A DNA stretch of 64,000 nt. It comes from an uncultured Porticoccus sp. GTDB lineage: Bacteria > Pseudomonadota > Gammaproteobacteria > Pseudomonadales > Porticoccaceae. Positions 42,811 to 52,443 of this stretch are shown in pieces. Position 1 is the first letter of the stretch. The number at the start of each line of letters is the position of its first letter. Position numbers and translations under genes: made by a program. The notes under the pieces are model-generated. The model did no database searches and had not been told where the DNA came from. It saw only the letters and a list, made by a program, of their open reading frames with translations. Location of the stretch: contig CAMYLT010000008.1 of assembly GCA_947259505.1 (NCBI GenBank), forward strand, positions 434,001 through 498,000. Direction: 5' to 3'.

Positions 42811-43677
42811 ATGAGTGAACCACATCCCGAATGGGTCCAGGTGGCCGATATTCCCGTCAAGTTTGATCTCACCGAGTTTTATCGCACGCTGGAGGCTCGC
42901 GGTATTGCCTATCGCCTGCAACAGAGGGGCGACATGATTGAGCTGTGGGTTGGTGCGTCTGAAGATGTTCCGGCAGTGGTTCGGCTGCTGGAGGATTACA
43001 GTCTGCACCATCCACCGCCGCCGATGTCTGGGGCGCCACAGCTTGGTTTTCAGGAGCAGGTCCAGAAAATGCCGGTGGTGGTGGTGTTGATACTGCTCAG
43101 TATCGTCGGCATGGCCATTGTTGATTGGGGCGTGCCGCTTATTCACTGGTTCACCTTTCAGGATTTCGACTTTGTCGGCGAAACCATCCATTTTGGTACA
43201 GCGGATGAAGCGATGGCCAATGGCCAGTATTGGCGCTTGATTACCCCCATCTTTCTGCACTTTGGTATTTTCCATTTGGCGTTTAACGGCGTGTGGATGT
43301 GGGAGCTGGGGCGCCGTATTGAACCCTTGTCTGGTAGCCTGCACATGCTGGTGATTGCGCTGTTGATGGCCGTGTCATCAAATCTTGGACAGTATTTATG
43401 GACTGGCCCATCCCTGTTTGGTGGCATGTCTGGTGTGGTCTATGGATTGCTGGGCTATATCTGGATTCGCAACAAAGTGGCGCCGAGGCCAATCTTGGCT
43501 CTGCCGCGCGGGTTGCTTGGGTTTATGTTGTTCTGGCTGTTGGCTGGTATGACGGGCGTGATTGACATGCTGATGTCCGGCAGTATCGCCAATGCCGCCC
43601 ACGCTATTGGCTTGTTGTGTGGCATGTTGCTGGGTGGTTGGGCGGGTATCACCGAGTCCGGCCGTTCTCGCCAGTAA
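42811..43677 (+). CDS. Rhomboid family intramembrane serine protease (GlpG-like)
   Basis: 288 residues. A small N-terminal cytoplasmic domain (about 1-70, LEARGIAYRLQQRGDMIELW, GlpG-like) precedes a six-helix membrane core. Catalytic Ser is in FGGMSGVVYGLLGY (GxSG) and His in the last helix, ANAAHAIGLLCGMLLGGWAG. The L1 loop conserved region includes WRLITPIFLHFGIFHLAFNG. It is coupled to nadK by a 5-bp gap. Substrates are unknown. Confidence 0.92.
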   Translation: MSEPHPEWVQVADIPVKFDLTEFYRTLEARGIAYRLQQRGDMIELWVGASEDVPAVVRLLEDYSLHHPPPPMSGAPQLGFQEQVQKMPVVVVLILLSIVGMAIVDWGVPLIHWFTFQDFDFVGETIHFGTADEAMANGQYWRLITPIFLHFGIFHLAFNGVWMWELGRRIEPLSGSLHMLVIALLMAVSSNLGQYLWTGPSLFGGMSGVVYGLLGYIWIRNKVAPRPILALPRGLLGFMLFWLLAGMTGVIDMLMSGSIANAAHAIGLLCGMLLGGWAGITESGRSRQ

Positions 43678-43764
43678 TTGCTATAATCTGTCCCTTAATT
43701 TATGTAACACCCCCCCAGATTGGCCAGTAGGGTTATTGGCCCCTGAAGAATGTCGAGGAATTCC

Positions 43765-44034
43765 ATGGATTTTCAGCAGTTGATCGATGCTATCACGCCA
43801 GAGATATACGAAAACCTGAAGCGCTCAGTTGAGACAGGCAAGTGGCCGGATGGCACCAAACTGACTCCAGAGCAGCGGGAAAACAGCATACAGGCCATTA
43901 TTGCCTACGATGCTCGACACAAGTCAGCGGAAGAGCGCGTCGGTTACGTGCCGCCAAAGGTAAAGGCTGAACCCTGTGCCAGCAAGAAACACAATCATGG
44001 TGACGACCCCCAGCCCGTGAAGTGGCAGGAGTAG
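43765..44034 (+). CDS. YeaC family protein (DUF1315)
   Basis: 89 residues from the ATG at 43765, preceded by GAGGAATTCC. The DUF1315 signature ITPEIYENLKRSVETGKWPD then LTPEQRENSIQAIIAYD and ERVGYVP is complete. The C-terminus has CASKKHNHG and ends QPVKWQE. No function is established. The stop is directly followed by the DUF2797 gene, so they form a pair. Confidence 0.9.
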   Translation: MDFQQLIDAITPEIYENLKRSVETGKWPDGTKLTPEQRENSIQAIIAYDARHKSAEERVGYVPPKVKAEPCASKKHNHGDDPQPVKWQE

Positions 44035-44862
44035 GTGGTGGCAAGTTATTCCGGACATCTCCAGAAAATGCAGGTGGAGCTGGCCGGTCCGGTTCAGTAC
44101 CTGTTGCCCTTGGATGAGCAACGCCTCCCGCTTAATGAGCTACTGGGTAATCCCATTCGCCTTCACTACAGTGGGGTGATTCATTGCACCCACTGTGGAC
44201 GTCGCAGTAACAAGAGTTTCAATCAGGGCTATTGTTATCCCTGTTTCACCAAGTTGGCGCAGTGTGACAGCTGTATCGTCAGCCCTGAAAAATGTCATTA
44301 CTTCGCCGGTACCTGCCGTGAGCCGGAGTGGGGCGAACAGCATTGTCTGGTCGACCATATTGTCTATCTGGCCAATTCATCCGGCGTCAAAGTGGGCATT
44401 ACCCGGGAGAGCCAGCTGCCAACCCGCTGGATTGACCAGGGGGCCGTGCAGGCGCTGCCGATCATGCGTGTGAAAACCCGACTGCAATCCGGGTTGGTGG
44501 AAGATATGTTCCGCCAGCATGTGGCGGACAAAACCAATTGGCGCACCATGCTTAAGGGCGATATTGAACCGGTCGATCTTCCCGCCATTCGCGATGCCCT
44601 GTTTGAGCGCAGTGAGAGCAAAATCAGCGAGTTGGAAGAGCGTTTTGGTCTTCAGGCATTGCAGCGTCTGGAGGACAGTGCGCCGATTGATATCGAATAT
44701 CCGGTACTGAGTCACCCAAGCAAGGTGGCCAGCCTGAATATGGACAAAAATCCGCTGGTGGAGGGTACCCTGCTAGGTATCAAGGGACAGTACTTGATCC
44801 TGGACACCGGGGTGATCAACATCCGTAAATACACAGCCTATCACGTGGAAGTAGCAATCTGA
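44035..44862 (+). CDS. DUF2797 domain-containing zinc-binding protein
   Basis: 275 residues. GTG 44035 is used, but GTG 44038 has AGGAG at better spacing. Cys clusters CTHCGRRSNKSFNQGYCYPC and LAQCDSC, CHYFAGTC suggest at least two zinc sites in the first 110 residues. The next part, HIVYLANSSGVKVGITR then WIDQGA, looks like a GIY-YIG nuclease-type fold (VYLA..., KVGIT, R-W). It is co-oriented with yeaC and 2 bp before pepN. The family role is unknown. Confidence 0.85.
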   Translation: MVASYSGHLQKMQVELAGPVQYLLPLDEQRLPLNELLGNPIRLHYSGVIHCTHCGRRSNKSFNQGYCYPCFTKLAQCDSCIVSPEKCHYFAGTCREPEWGEQHCLVDHIVYLANSSGVKVGITRESQLPTRWIDQGAVQALPIMRVKTRLQSGLVEDMFRQHVADKTNWRTMLKGDIEPVDLPAIRDALFERSESKISELEERFGLQALQRLEDSAPIDIEYPVLSHPSKVASLNMDKNPLVEGTLLGIKGQYLILDTGVINIRKYTAYHVEVAI

Positions 44863-44864
44863 CC

Positions 44865-47504
44865 ATGGCCATGAGAGACGCCCAACCGGGCAATATTTAT
44901 CTGAAAGATTATGAGGTTCCGCGGTTTCTGATCGACAAAACAGAGCTGCGGGTCGAAATTGGCGATAAAGATGCCACGGTGCTGGCCATTCTGGAAATGC
45001 GCCGCAACCCGGCCAGTCAGTATCAGGGCAAAAGCCTGGTGCTGGATGGTAAACATCTGGCGCTGCAACAGTTGGCCATTGATGGTCGGGTACTGGCTGC
45101 CGCCGAGTATGCCGTCAGTGATGACGAGTTATTGATTCACCAGGTGCCGGATAAATTCACTCTAACATCGGAAGTGATTATCTGCCCCAAAGAAAATACG
45201 TCGCTGGAAGGGCTGTTCAAATCCCGCACCATGTACTGCACCCAGTGTGAAGCGCAGGGTTTTCGCAAAATTACCTATTATCTGGATCGCCCGGATGTGA
45301 TGTCGGAATTCACCACCACAGTGGTGGCCAGCAAAGCCGAGTGCCCGGTATTGCTGTCCAACGGCAATCTGCACGATTGGGGCGAACTGGAGGACGGCCG
45401 TCACTGGGCTACCTGGCACGATCCGTTCTTGAAACCCGCCTATCTGTTTGCGTTGGTGGCTGGGAGCCTGTCGTTGGTCGAGGACAGTTTTACCACCTGC
45501 AGTGGCCGCAATGTTGCGCTCAAGTTGTATGTGGAGCCAAAGGACGTCGAGAAGTGCGACCACGCCATGACATCGCTGAAAAATGCCATGACCTGGGATG
45601 AAGAAGTCTATGGCCGGGAATACGATCTGGACCTCTACATGATTGTGGCGGTAGACGATTTCAACATGGGTGCCATGGAGAACAAGGGCCTCAATATCTT
45701 TAATACTTCCTGCGTGCTGGCGCATCCATCCACTACCACTGATGACGGTTTCAAACGGGTGGAAGCAGTGGTGGCACACGAGTACTTTCACAACTGGTCC
45801 GGCAACCGGGTGACATGCCGTGATTGGTTCCAGTTGAGCCTGAAAGAAGGCTTCACGGTATTCCGGGATTCAGAGTTTTCCGCCGACATGGGCTCGCGCA
45901 CCGTGAAGCGGGTGGAAGATGTGAATATGCTGCGCACCGTGCAGTTTGCCGAGGACAACGGACCCACTGCCCACCCGGTACAACCCGCCTCCTACATGGA
46001 AATTTCCAATTTCTACACCGCCACCATCTATGAGAAAGGCTCAGAAGTGGTGCGCATGATACACACCTTGTTGGGGCCAGAGTTGTTCCGCCGCGGCACC
46101 GACCTGTATTTTGAGCGTCACGATGGCCAAGCCGTCACCATTGAGGATTTCGTGGCGGCCATGGCGGATGTCAGCGAACGGGATTTTAGCCAGTTCATGA
46201 ATTGGTACCGGCAGGCCGGCACACCGCGGTTGTCCGTCACCAGCGACTATGATGCCGAGCGACAGGAATTCAGCTTGCACTTTAGTCAGAGCTGTCCGGC
46301 CACGCCCGAGAGCGACACCAAGCAGCCCTATTACATTCCGGTGGAAGTGGGGCTGGTGACTGAGCAGGGTGATCTGGATCTGGACGGCAGGGGCACCACC
46401 AGTCAGGTGCTGGAGATTACTGATTCCCAGCAGACCATAGTGTTTGAGGGAATTGCTGAACGACCAGTACCGTCGTTGCTGCGCGGTTTTTCTGCTCCGG
46501 TCAAACTCGATTATCCCTACAGCCTCGACGAACTGGGCTTCCTAATGGCTCACGACAGCGATGGTTTTAACCGCTGGAATGCCGGACAGCAGCTGTCGAT
46601 CAAGCTGATGCAGGTACTGATGGTGGATTACCGCGAGGGTAAGCCGCTGGTGCTGGATCAGCGCCTGGCGAAGGCGTTTGCCAAGGTATTGTCGGAAACC
46701 GATACCGATCAAGCCATGCAGGCATTAGTGCTGATGTTGCCGAGCGAATTCCTGTTGGCAGAGCTGGCTGACGTGATTGATGTGGAAGCGATGCATCAGG
46801 TGCGGCGTTTTATTTGCCGGGAACTGGGGCGCGAACTGATGCCACAGTGGCGAGAGGTTTATATGGCTAACCGTGAAGCCAGTTATGAACTGTCCGGTCC
46901 TGCCATGGCGAAGCGCAGCCTCAAGAATCTTTCCCTGCGCTATTTGCTGAACGGTGCTGCAGACGATTCCCTGACATTGATCCGCAAGCAGTTTATGGAG
47001 GCGGACAACATGACGGATCGTCTCTCAGCGCTGTCCGGGCTGGTAAACGATCCGCGTCAGGAGGCCGTTACTATCGCGGCAGAGGCACTGGACAAGTTCT
47101 TTCAGGATTGGCAGCACGAACCATTGGTATTGAATCAGTGGTTTCAGACCCAGGCGGCCTGTGTGCTCCCCGGTGGGCTGGAGCGGGTTAAGGCATTGAT
47201 GGAGCATTCGGCGTTTGATTTCCACAACCCGAACAAAGTCCGTTCACTGATTGGTGTGTTCTGCAACAGCAATCCGGTGAATTTCCATCGGGAAGATGGG
47301 GAGGGTTATCGTTTCCTGGCGGACAATGTGATCGCGCTGGATAAACTGAATCCACAGATCGCCTCACGGCAGTTAACGCCACTGACAAAATGGCGTCGTT
47401 ACGACCTGAATCGTCAGAAACAGATGCGTGAGGAATTGGCCAGGGTGCTCGCGGAACCCGGTTTGTCTCGGGACACTTATGAAATTGCTTCAAAGAGCCT
47501 TTGA
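44865..47504 (+). CDS. pepN: Aminopeptidase N
   Basis: 879 residues, M1 zinc metallopeptidase, near the 870 of E. coli PepN. It releases N-terminal residues in the cytoplasm. Substrate-anchoring VDDFNMGAMENKGLNIFN and zinc site VVAHEYFHNWSGNRVT (HExxH) are followed by the second Glu ligand in LKEGFTVFRDSEF. The C-terminal helical domains reach the end. It begins 2 bp after the DUF2797 stop and ends before a strong terminator. Confidence 0.96.
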   Translation: MAMRDAQPGNIYLKDYEVPRFLIDKTELRVEIGDKDATVLAILEMRRNPASQYQGKSLVLDGKHLALQQLAIDGRVLAAAEYAVSDDELLIHQVPDKFTLTSEVIICPKENTSLEGLFKSRTMYCTQCEAQGFRKITYYLDRPDVMSEFTTTVVASKAECPVLLSNGNLHDWGELEDGRHWATWHDPFLKPAYLFALVAGSLSLVEDSFTTCSGRNVALKLYVEPKDVEKCDHAMTSLKNAMTWDEEVYGREYDLDLYMIVAVDDFNMGAMENKGLNIFNTSCVLAHPSTTTDDGFKRVEAVVAHEYFHNWSGNRVTCRDWFQLSLKEGFTVFRDSEFSADMGSRTVKRVEDVNMLRTVQFAEDNGPTAHPVQPASYMEISNFYTATIYEKGSEVVRMIHTLLGPELFRRGTDLYFERHDGQAVTIEDFVAAMADVSERDFSQFMNWYRQAGTPRLSVTSDYDAERQEFSLHFSQSCPATPESDTKQPYYIPVEVGLVTEQGDLDLDGRGTTSQVLEITDSQQTIVFEGIAERPVPSLLRGFSAPVKLDYPYSLDELGFLMAHDSDGFNRWNAGQQLSIKLMQVLMVDYREGKPLVLDQRLAKAFAKVLSETDTDQAMQALVLMLPSEFLLAELADVIDVEAMHQVRRFICRELGRELMPQWREVYMANREASYELSGPAMAKRSLKNLSLRYLLNGAADDSLTLIRKQFMEADNMTDRLSALSGLVNDPRQEAVTIAAEALDKFFQDWQHEPLVLNQWFQTQAACVLPGGLERVKALMEHSAFDFHNPNKVRSLIGVFCNSNPVNFHREDGEGYRFLADNVIALDKLNPQIASRQLTPLTKWRRYDLNRQKQMREELARVLAEPGLSRDTYEIASKSL

Positions 47505-47645
47505 TCTGGGGAAAGCTGGAGTCCAGTTGATCGGCATCAACTGTCTTGGCTGTATGCCAGGAGATAATGTTTTTCGTCGAGATGCTTAACGGCATCAACA
47601 CGCAAGAGTGACATTTACCCTCTATCTCAAGGGTTAACTACTTTC

Positions 47646-47673
47646 AGGAGAGCCGATGGCTCTCCTTTTTTTT
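47646..47673 (+). terminator. Rho-independent terminator after pepN
   Basis: Stem AGGAGAGCC (47646-47654) and GGCTCTCCT (47658-47666), loop GAT, followed by a run of T to 47673. Confidence 0.93.
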
Positions 47674-47709
47674 GCCCGTCAGAATTGCCTTTCGAATCGT
47701 TAAACGTCT

Positions 47710-48528
47710 TTATACCGTGACAGGTGTTTTTTTCTTGCTGCCGGTTTTTTTGGCCGCTGGCTTGTCGCCGCTAATCAGGTTGTACAACTCTATGAATTGC
47801 TGTGTCAGCGGGTGACTGGGGGCAAAGTGGATCAATGGCTTGCAGGCCTGGTGAGATTCACGCATTTTGACCGATTGGTTCAGGTATACCGGCAATACGG
47901 GATGATTTTCGCTCACCAACTCCTCAATAATTTGGGCTGGCAGGTTGGCTCGTGGCTGAAACTGGTTGGCAATAATACCTTCAACTTCCAGGTTTTCGTT
48001 GTGGTCTTCGCGCATTTCGCCAATGACTTCGATGATGTTGTACAGCGCATGCCGGGAAAAGGCATCGCAGTCAAAAGGGATCAGTACCTTATCCGCACAC
48101 ACTAAAGCCGAGGTGGTATAGAAGTTCAGTGCCGGAGCTGTGTCGATAAATACGTGATCAAAGTCTTTTTCCAACTTACCCAGCAAGTCGCGCAGCTTGT
48201 AGATCTTGTGGCGGGATTCGAGCTTTTGCTCGATAGCCTCCAGCTCGGGATCGGAAGCAATGACTGACAGGTTCTCATACGCGGTAGGAATAACGAATTC
48301 TGCGGGCTTTTTTGGCGACAGGTTGAATGACACTGTCTGGGAAAAGTAGTCGGCGATGGTGATTTCTGGTTTAGTCCCTTGGCCCAACAGATAGTGGGTA
48401 GAGTTGCCTTGTGGATCGAGATCTATCACCAGTGTTTTTTTGCCATGGCTGGCGCAAATGGCTGCCAGGTTACAGGTGATGCTGGATTTGCCTACGCCAC
48501 CTTTTTGATTGAAGACGACTCGACGCAT
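47710..48528 (-). CDS. Orphan ParA/Soj family ATPase
   Basis: 272 residues from the ATG at 48528 (AAGGA upstream); the open frame reaches 48729 but the family starts MRRVVFNQKGGVGKSS. The deviant Walker A is KGGVGKSS, followed by LVIDLDPQGNST and HVFIDTAPALN. The C-terminal tail is basic, GDKPAAKKTGSKKKTPVTV, and may bind DNA or a partner. No ParB-like gene is adjacent, so it is not the chromosome-partitioning pair of this genome. It may position another cargo (chemotaxis arrays, type IV pili, cellulose or flagella). Confidence 0.88.
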   Translation of the reverse strand: MRRVVFNQKGGVGKSSITCNLAAICASHGKKTLVIDLDPQGNSTHYLLGQGTKPEITIADYFSQTVSFNLSPKKPAEFVIPTAYENLSVIASDPELEAIEQKLESRHKIYKLRDLLGKLEKDFDHVFIDTAPALNFYTTSALVCADKVLIPFDCDAFSRHALYNIIEVIGEMREDHNENLEVEGIIANQFQPRANLPAQIIEELVSENHPVLPVYLNQSVKMRESHQACKPLIHFAPSHPLTQQFIELYNLISGDKPAAKKTGSKKKTPVTV

Positions 48529-48746
48529 AATCTGGTTCCTTGCATGGCTGAAAAGGGGAGGTGTCTGGGGAAATGGGACATCAACTAGCTCTTGGATGGA
48601 TAAGCTAAGAAACATTCTACTGGATGCATCTGCCACTGGCGAGGGCCGAGGCGGGATAAAAGTCGGATAAAAAATGACCACATCAACCCGGCAGGGTTGT
48701 GAATCCTGGATCAGGGTTAATGTGCACAAAATAGGGTCATATTTAG

Positions 48747-48789
48747 CGAGAAATGCCCACTTTCAGGCATTCCGCCGCCGGTTTTCTCG
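48747..48789 (-). other. Hairpin downstream of batD
   Basis: Outer stem CGAGAAA/TTTCTCG (48747-48753 and 48783-48789) encloses AATGCC/GGCATT (48752-48757 and 48766-48771). No T run; it may mark the 3' end of the bat operon. The 261-bp gap up to parA shows no other clear element. Confidence 0.35.
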
Positions 48790-50517
48790 TCAGGATTTTA
48801 TTTTGTCGTCATAAAGGGGCGCCAGGGTTTTGCCCTTGGTCGGCTTCTGAGAACGCTGCTGTTTGCGCAATTGCTTGACCTGTTGGCAGATCGCATTCAG
48901 ATCCAGATTTCCAGACAGATCCGGGCTGTAGAGCGCGCGATCCAGCGCATCCAGGGCACAGGTAAAGTCGCCGTTGCCAGCGGCTTCTGAAATATCCATC
49001 AGCGTCAGTAAGGGCTTCTTCCAGAAGGCCCCGGCCCAGAGGAGCAGGGCTTCGCGGAAGTTGCGCAAGTTGCCTTCTCTGGCGCGGAGCTGCAACGCCT
49101 TGAAAAGCGTGGATTCTTCTTCTTTATCATTTGTGATTGATTGAGGCTTTGTGCTTCGGTCGCGACTGTTTTGCCACAGTAGAAACAGCACAATCACCGC
49201 GATCAGTAATAACAGGTTAAAGGCAACTAATACCCATACCAACAGACTTGCCCGGCGGGTATCCGCTGCAGCAATTGGACCTGTCGTGACTGCGGTGTCC
49301 GTAGCAGCAGCGGCGACATCCGGGTTTGGGGTGGGAGTTTCCGTGACTCCTGCAGCAGGCTTCACGTCAAGAGTCTGCCCTTCGAGTACGGTTTCCCTGA
49401 CTTGCTGATTGGTTGTATCCCACCAGCGAACTTTGATAGGAGGCAGGGTAATACTGCCGGCCCGTGATGGAACAATGGCGATGGATTCGATTCTTGAGCC
49501 AATGACGCCGTTGCCAGTTGGGCTGTTCTCGAGTTGTGGCTGATCCGGGTAGACCTTGAAACCTTCACCAGAATCGATAGCGAGGGGTGGTAGCTGGCTG
49601 TCCATCAAGCCTTGGGCAGTGAGGTTAATCGTGCGGGTGACCGGCTCTCCTGCGACCAATTCATCCAGGGGGCGACTCCAGCGCTCACTGAGGCTGAGTC
49701 CCTTGGCGGGGAGCCAATCACCCGATCCGTAATGTGCTGGGCGTGGTTTCACCTCTACATGCTGTTCTTCCGAGAACAGAAAAACGGGTTTGCCTCGGGA
49801 GCCAAATAGTGAACCGGAAAAGGGATCACGCCGATCAGGAATTGCGGCGGTAAAGCGTACCGGCGGGATGACCAACTCACCACTGGCGTCCGGAAACAGG
49901 GCGTACTTCAGTTCGACTACCTGATAGAGCACGCCGTTATCGCGTTTTTGATACTGATTTTCTGAGACCTTCAACAGCGAGGCATTCTTAACCATCAGTT
50001 CCTCGCTGCTAAGTCCCTGCAGGGGTACGGAGGTGTTGAGTCTCAGGGTCAGCAAGAGTTGTTCTTGTACATACACTGAGGATTTATCGAGTTCAGTCTC
50101 CATAAAGACCGGTTCCGCCCCGGTATTGACGGCCGTGCGCTTTTCGACTTGCAGGGTGATGGGGTCGCTCTGCACCCCTTTGAGTTGTAGCGCTGGAATG
50201 AGCACTCTCCCGGTCTGTTTGGGGAGCAGTTGCAGCGTCCACTGGGTATAAGATTGGGTGCTGCCATTCATGATAGAAAACTGGTTTTGCTGATGTTGAC
50301 TCAGTATCTCGAAGTCTTGTTCCAGAGCAGAGAAGTCGGGATCGCTGGTGGTCTGGCCATCGAAACGCACCTGTAATTCGACGGTTTCTCCTCGGCTCAG
50401 CTGATTGCGATCAACCGTGGCGGTCAGCGTGTCTGCCCAGCTGTGAAGACTGAGCAAAAGCAGCATGGGGATTATCAGCCATTGGCATAAAGTTGTCCGG
50501 TTAACGGCGGTTGTCAT
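48790..50517 (-). CDS. BatD family protein
   Basis: 575 residues. The signal peptide (about 1-30, LIIPMLLLLSLHSWADT) is followed by a long periplasmic beta-rich domain opening LTATVDRNQLSRGETVELQV, typical of BatD. One membrane helix (about 420-445, LLVWVLVAFNLLLLIAVIVLFLLW) and a cytoplasmic helical tail follow. It is the last gene of the MoxR-Bat operon. GTG 50523 directly touches the previous stop and is an alternative start; ATG 50517 is preferred. The operon is tied to envelope stress tolerance in other bacteria, with no defined biochemical role. Confidence 0.88.
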   Translation of the reverse strand: MTTAVNRTTLCQWLIIPMLLLLSLHSWADTLTATVDRNQLSRGETVELQVRFDGQTTSDPDFSALEQDFEILSQHQQNQFSIMNGSTQSYTQWTLQLLPKQTGRVLIPALQLKGVQSDPITLQVEKRTAVNTGAEPVFMETELDKSSVYVQEQLLLTLRLNTSVPLQGLSSEELMVKNASLLKVSENQYQKRDNGVLYQVVELKYALFPDASGELVIPPVRFTAAIPDRRDPFSGSLFGSRGKPVFLFSEEQHVEVKPRPAHYGSGDWLPAKGLSLSERWSRPLDELVAGEPVTRTINLTAQGLMDSQLPPLAIDSGEGFKVYPDQPQLENSPTGNGVIGSRIESIAIVPSRAGSITLPPIKVRWWDTTNQQVRETVLEGQTLDVKPAAGVTETPTPNPDVAAAATDTAVTTGPIAAADTRRASLLVWVLVAFNLLLLIAVIVLFLLWQNSRDRSTKPQSITNDKEEESTLFKALQLRAREGNLRNFREALLLWAGAFWKKPLLTLMDISEAAGNGDFTCALDALDRALYSPDLSGNLDLNAICQQVKQLRKQQRSQKPTKGKTLAPLYDDKIKS

Positions 50518-50523
50518 GGGCAC

Positions 50524-52443
50524 TTACCATCTCTGTTCGGCGTTGCCGGGCGGGCTAATGCCGCGGCGTTGTTCATAATTGCGTTTCTTGGCTTCATAAC
50601 GGAATTTTTCCCGCAACAATCCACCGGGGTCGTCGGGAATTTTGCGCAGCCACTGTTCCATGGCCTGCTTTTCTTCTTCGCTCATCTCTGGCGCTTCTAC
50701 CTGTTGCGGCTGGCCTGTTGCATCAGTTTGCTCGGCTTGGTCGCCATTGGTCTGTTGTTCTGGTGTCTGCGGCTTTTGTTGTGGCTCCTGCTGGGTATCT
50801 TGCTGGTCTGACCCGGAAGAATCCTGTTGCTGATCATTATTCTTGGGGTCGCCATCCTGTGAATCAGCGGACTGTTTGTCCTGTTGCTGCTGATTCTCCT
50901 GGGACTGGTTCTGTGAGGACGAAGATGCGTTCTCGTCATCCTGCTGGTTGGATTCAGACTGATTCTGCTGTTGCTCGTTTTGGTCTTGAGCGTTGTTTTG
51001 GTCTTGCTGTTGGTTTTTCTGATCGTTAGAGGAGTCGCCCTGCTGGTTTTGCTGTTGGTCCTGCTGATTCTGCTGTTGTTCGAGCAACTGCTCCACCAGT
51101 TCCCGATTTGCCTGGGCATCTTCCATGTCTGGTTCAAGGTTCAATGCCTTGTTATAACTTTCCAATGCCTCCTCCAGTTTGCCTGCTTTGGCCAGGGCAT
51201 TGCCGCGGTTGTATTGAGCAGTAGCGGAGTCCTGCTGATAGAGTTGTTCGGCACTCTCATAGTCACCATTGCGATAGGCTGCCGCAGCCTTCCAGTCCGG
51301 ATTTTCAAAGGTTTGTTGGGCATTTTGAGTGTCGCCCTCGGTCATTGCCCGGGCGGCCTGTTGATCGGGCGTCAGCCACAGGTCATCCCATCCGAAGGCC
51401 ATCGCCTGTTGCGGGCTTCCCAGCAGGGGCAACAGCAGCAATCCTGCGAGTAAACCACGTCGAAAGGCAAGTAACAGAATGGGTAGCAGTGGCAGCACGA
51501 GCCAATAGCCGAGATCGTGCCAACTGTCGAAGGTGCGCTCCAGTTGTTTGCTGGGAGCACCCGGCTTGATCGTGAAGCCATCGGTAAGGTAGTGGATATC
51601 ACTGTCGTCTGCACTGAGCGGACTGAAGCGGCCACCGTGACTACCCGCCAGGTCGCGCAGGTTCTGTTGGTTCAGCTTGGGAATGACAATGGCACCGCTA
51701 TTATCCTTGGCAAAACCGCCGCCGCTAATAGGAATTGGCGCGCCATCGGTGGTTCCGACCCCCAATACCGATAGCCGAAAATTGCCCATCCCACGCAACA
51801 GTGAGGCGATCTCATTCTGTGCTTCCGGGGAAACCTCATCGGTAATTAGCAGGATGTCAGCCTGATCGAGACCGGCATTGATGGCTAGCTCGATCCCTTT
51901 GTTGAGGGCTGCTTCCACGTTGCTGCCCTGACCGGGCATGATGTTCGGATCGAGTGCTGGCACCAGTGCGGACACGGTGGCGGCATCATCGGTCAGCGGG
52001 CTGACCACGAAACTGTCGGCGGCATACGCCACTAGAGCGGTTGTGCCTTCTTTGCGCTGTTGCAGTAATTCAATCAATTTCAGGCGGGCGCGGGTCAGGC
52101 GGTTAGGTTTCAGATCCTGGGCCAGCATGGAGGGGGATAAATCAAACAGAACCACCAAAGCGCTTTCCTGTTTGTGTACTGGTAAGGGCGTACGTTCCCA
52201 GGTGGGGCCTGCCATCGCCAAGGTGGTGAGTAACCAACCGAACAATGCCGCGATGACGATGGATCGGCGTTGTGTAACGGGACTGCCATCTACCAGAAAG
52301 GGCAACAGTTCAGGGGCGATCACCTGTTGCCAACTGCCGTTGTGGTTTTGTTGCCGGTACAGCCACCAACCTGCCAGTACTGTGGGTAACAGGGCCAATA
52401 ACCACCATGGTCTCAGTAAATGAAAATCTGCCAGCATCGCCAT
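50524..52443 (-). CDS. BatB/BatC-type VWA-TPR fusion with Gln/Asn-rich region
   Basis: 639 residues. Order: N-terminal membrane helices (about 8-28, 61-80), VWA domain with MIDAS FDLSPSM (Asp101, Ser103, Ser105), a helix near 313-342, TPR repeats (about 383-447, AQYNRGNALAKAGKLEEALE). A 130-residue stretch almost only Gln, Asn, Asp and Ser follows (about 455-582). The conserved tail EEKQAMEQWLRKIPDDPGGL and LREKFRYEAKKR ends it. It joins what are separate BatB and BatC proteins in other bacteria. The 5' ATGA overlaps the batA stop. The low-complexity part is prion-like in composition. Confidence 0.9.
   Translation of the reverse strand: MAMLADFHLLRPWWLLALLPTVLAGWWLYRQQNHNGSWQQVIAPELLPFLVDGSPVTQRRSIVIAALFGWLLTTLAMAGPTWERTPLPVHKQESALVVLFDLSPSMLAQDLKPNRLTRARLKLIELLQQRKEGTTALVAYAADSFVVSPLTDDAATVSALVPALDPNIMPGQGSNVEAALNKGIELAINAGLDQADILLITDEVSPEAQNEIASLLRGMGNFRLSVLGVGTTDGAPIPISGGGFAKDNSGAIVIPKLNQQNLRDLAGSHGGRFSPLSADDSDIHYLTDGFTIKPGAPSKQLERTFDSWHDLGYWLVLPLLPILLLAFRRGLLAGLLLLPLLGSPQQAMAFGWDDLWLTPDQQAARAMTEGDTQNAQQTFENPDWKAAAAYRNGDYESAEQLYQQDSATAQYNRGNALAKAGKLEEALESYNKALNLEPDMEDAQANRELVEQLLEQQQNQQDQQQNQQGDSSNDQKNQQQDQNNAQDQNEQQQNQSESNQQDDENASSSSQNQSQENQQQQDKQSADSQDGDPKNNDQQQDSSGSDQQDTQQEPQQKPQTPEQQTNGDQAEQTDATGQPQQVEAPEMSEEEKQAMEQWLRKIPDDPGGLLREKFRYEAKKRNYEQRRGISPPGNAEQRW

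Noticed and set aside
50971..51453. Plus-strand Leu/Val-rich frame of 160 codons looking like a membrane protein
   Set aside because: It is the reverse complement of the Gln/Asn-rich and TPR part of the BatB/C gene; CAG/CAA codons reversed give Leu-rich frames.
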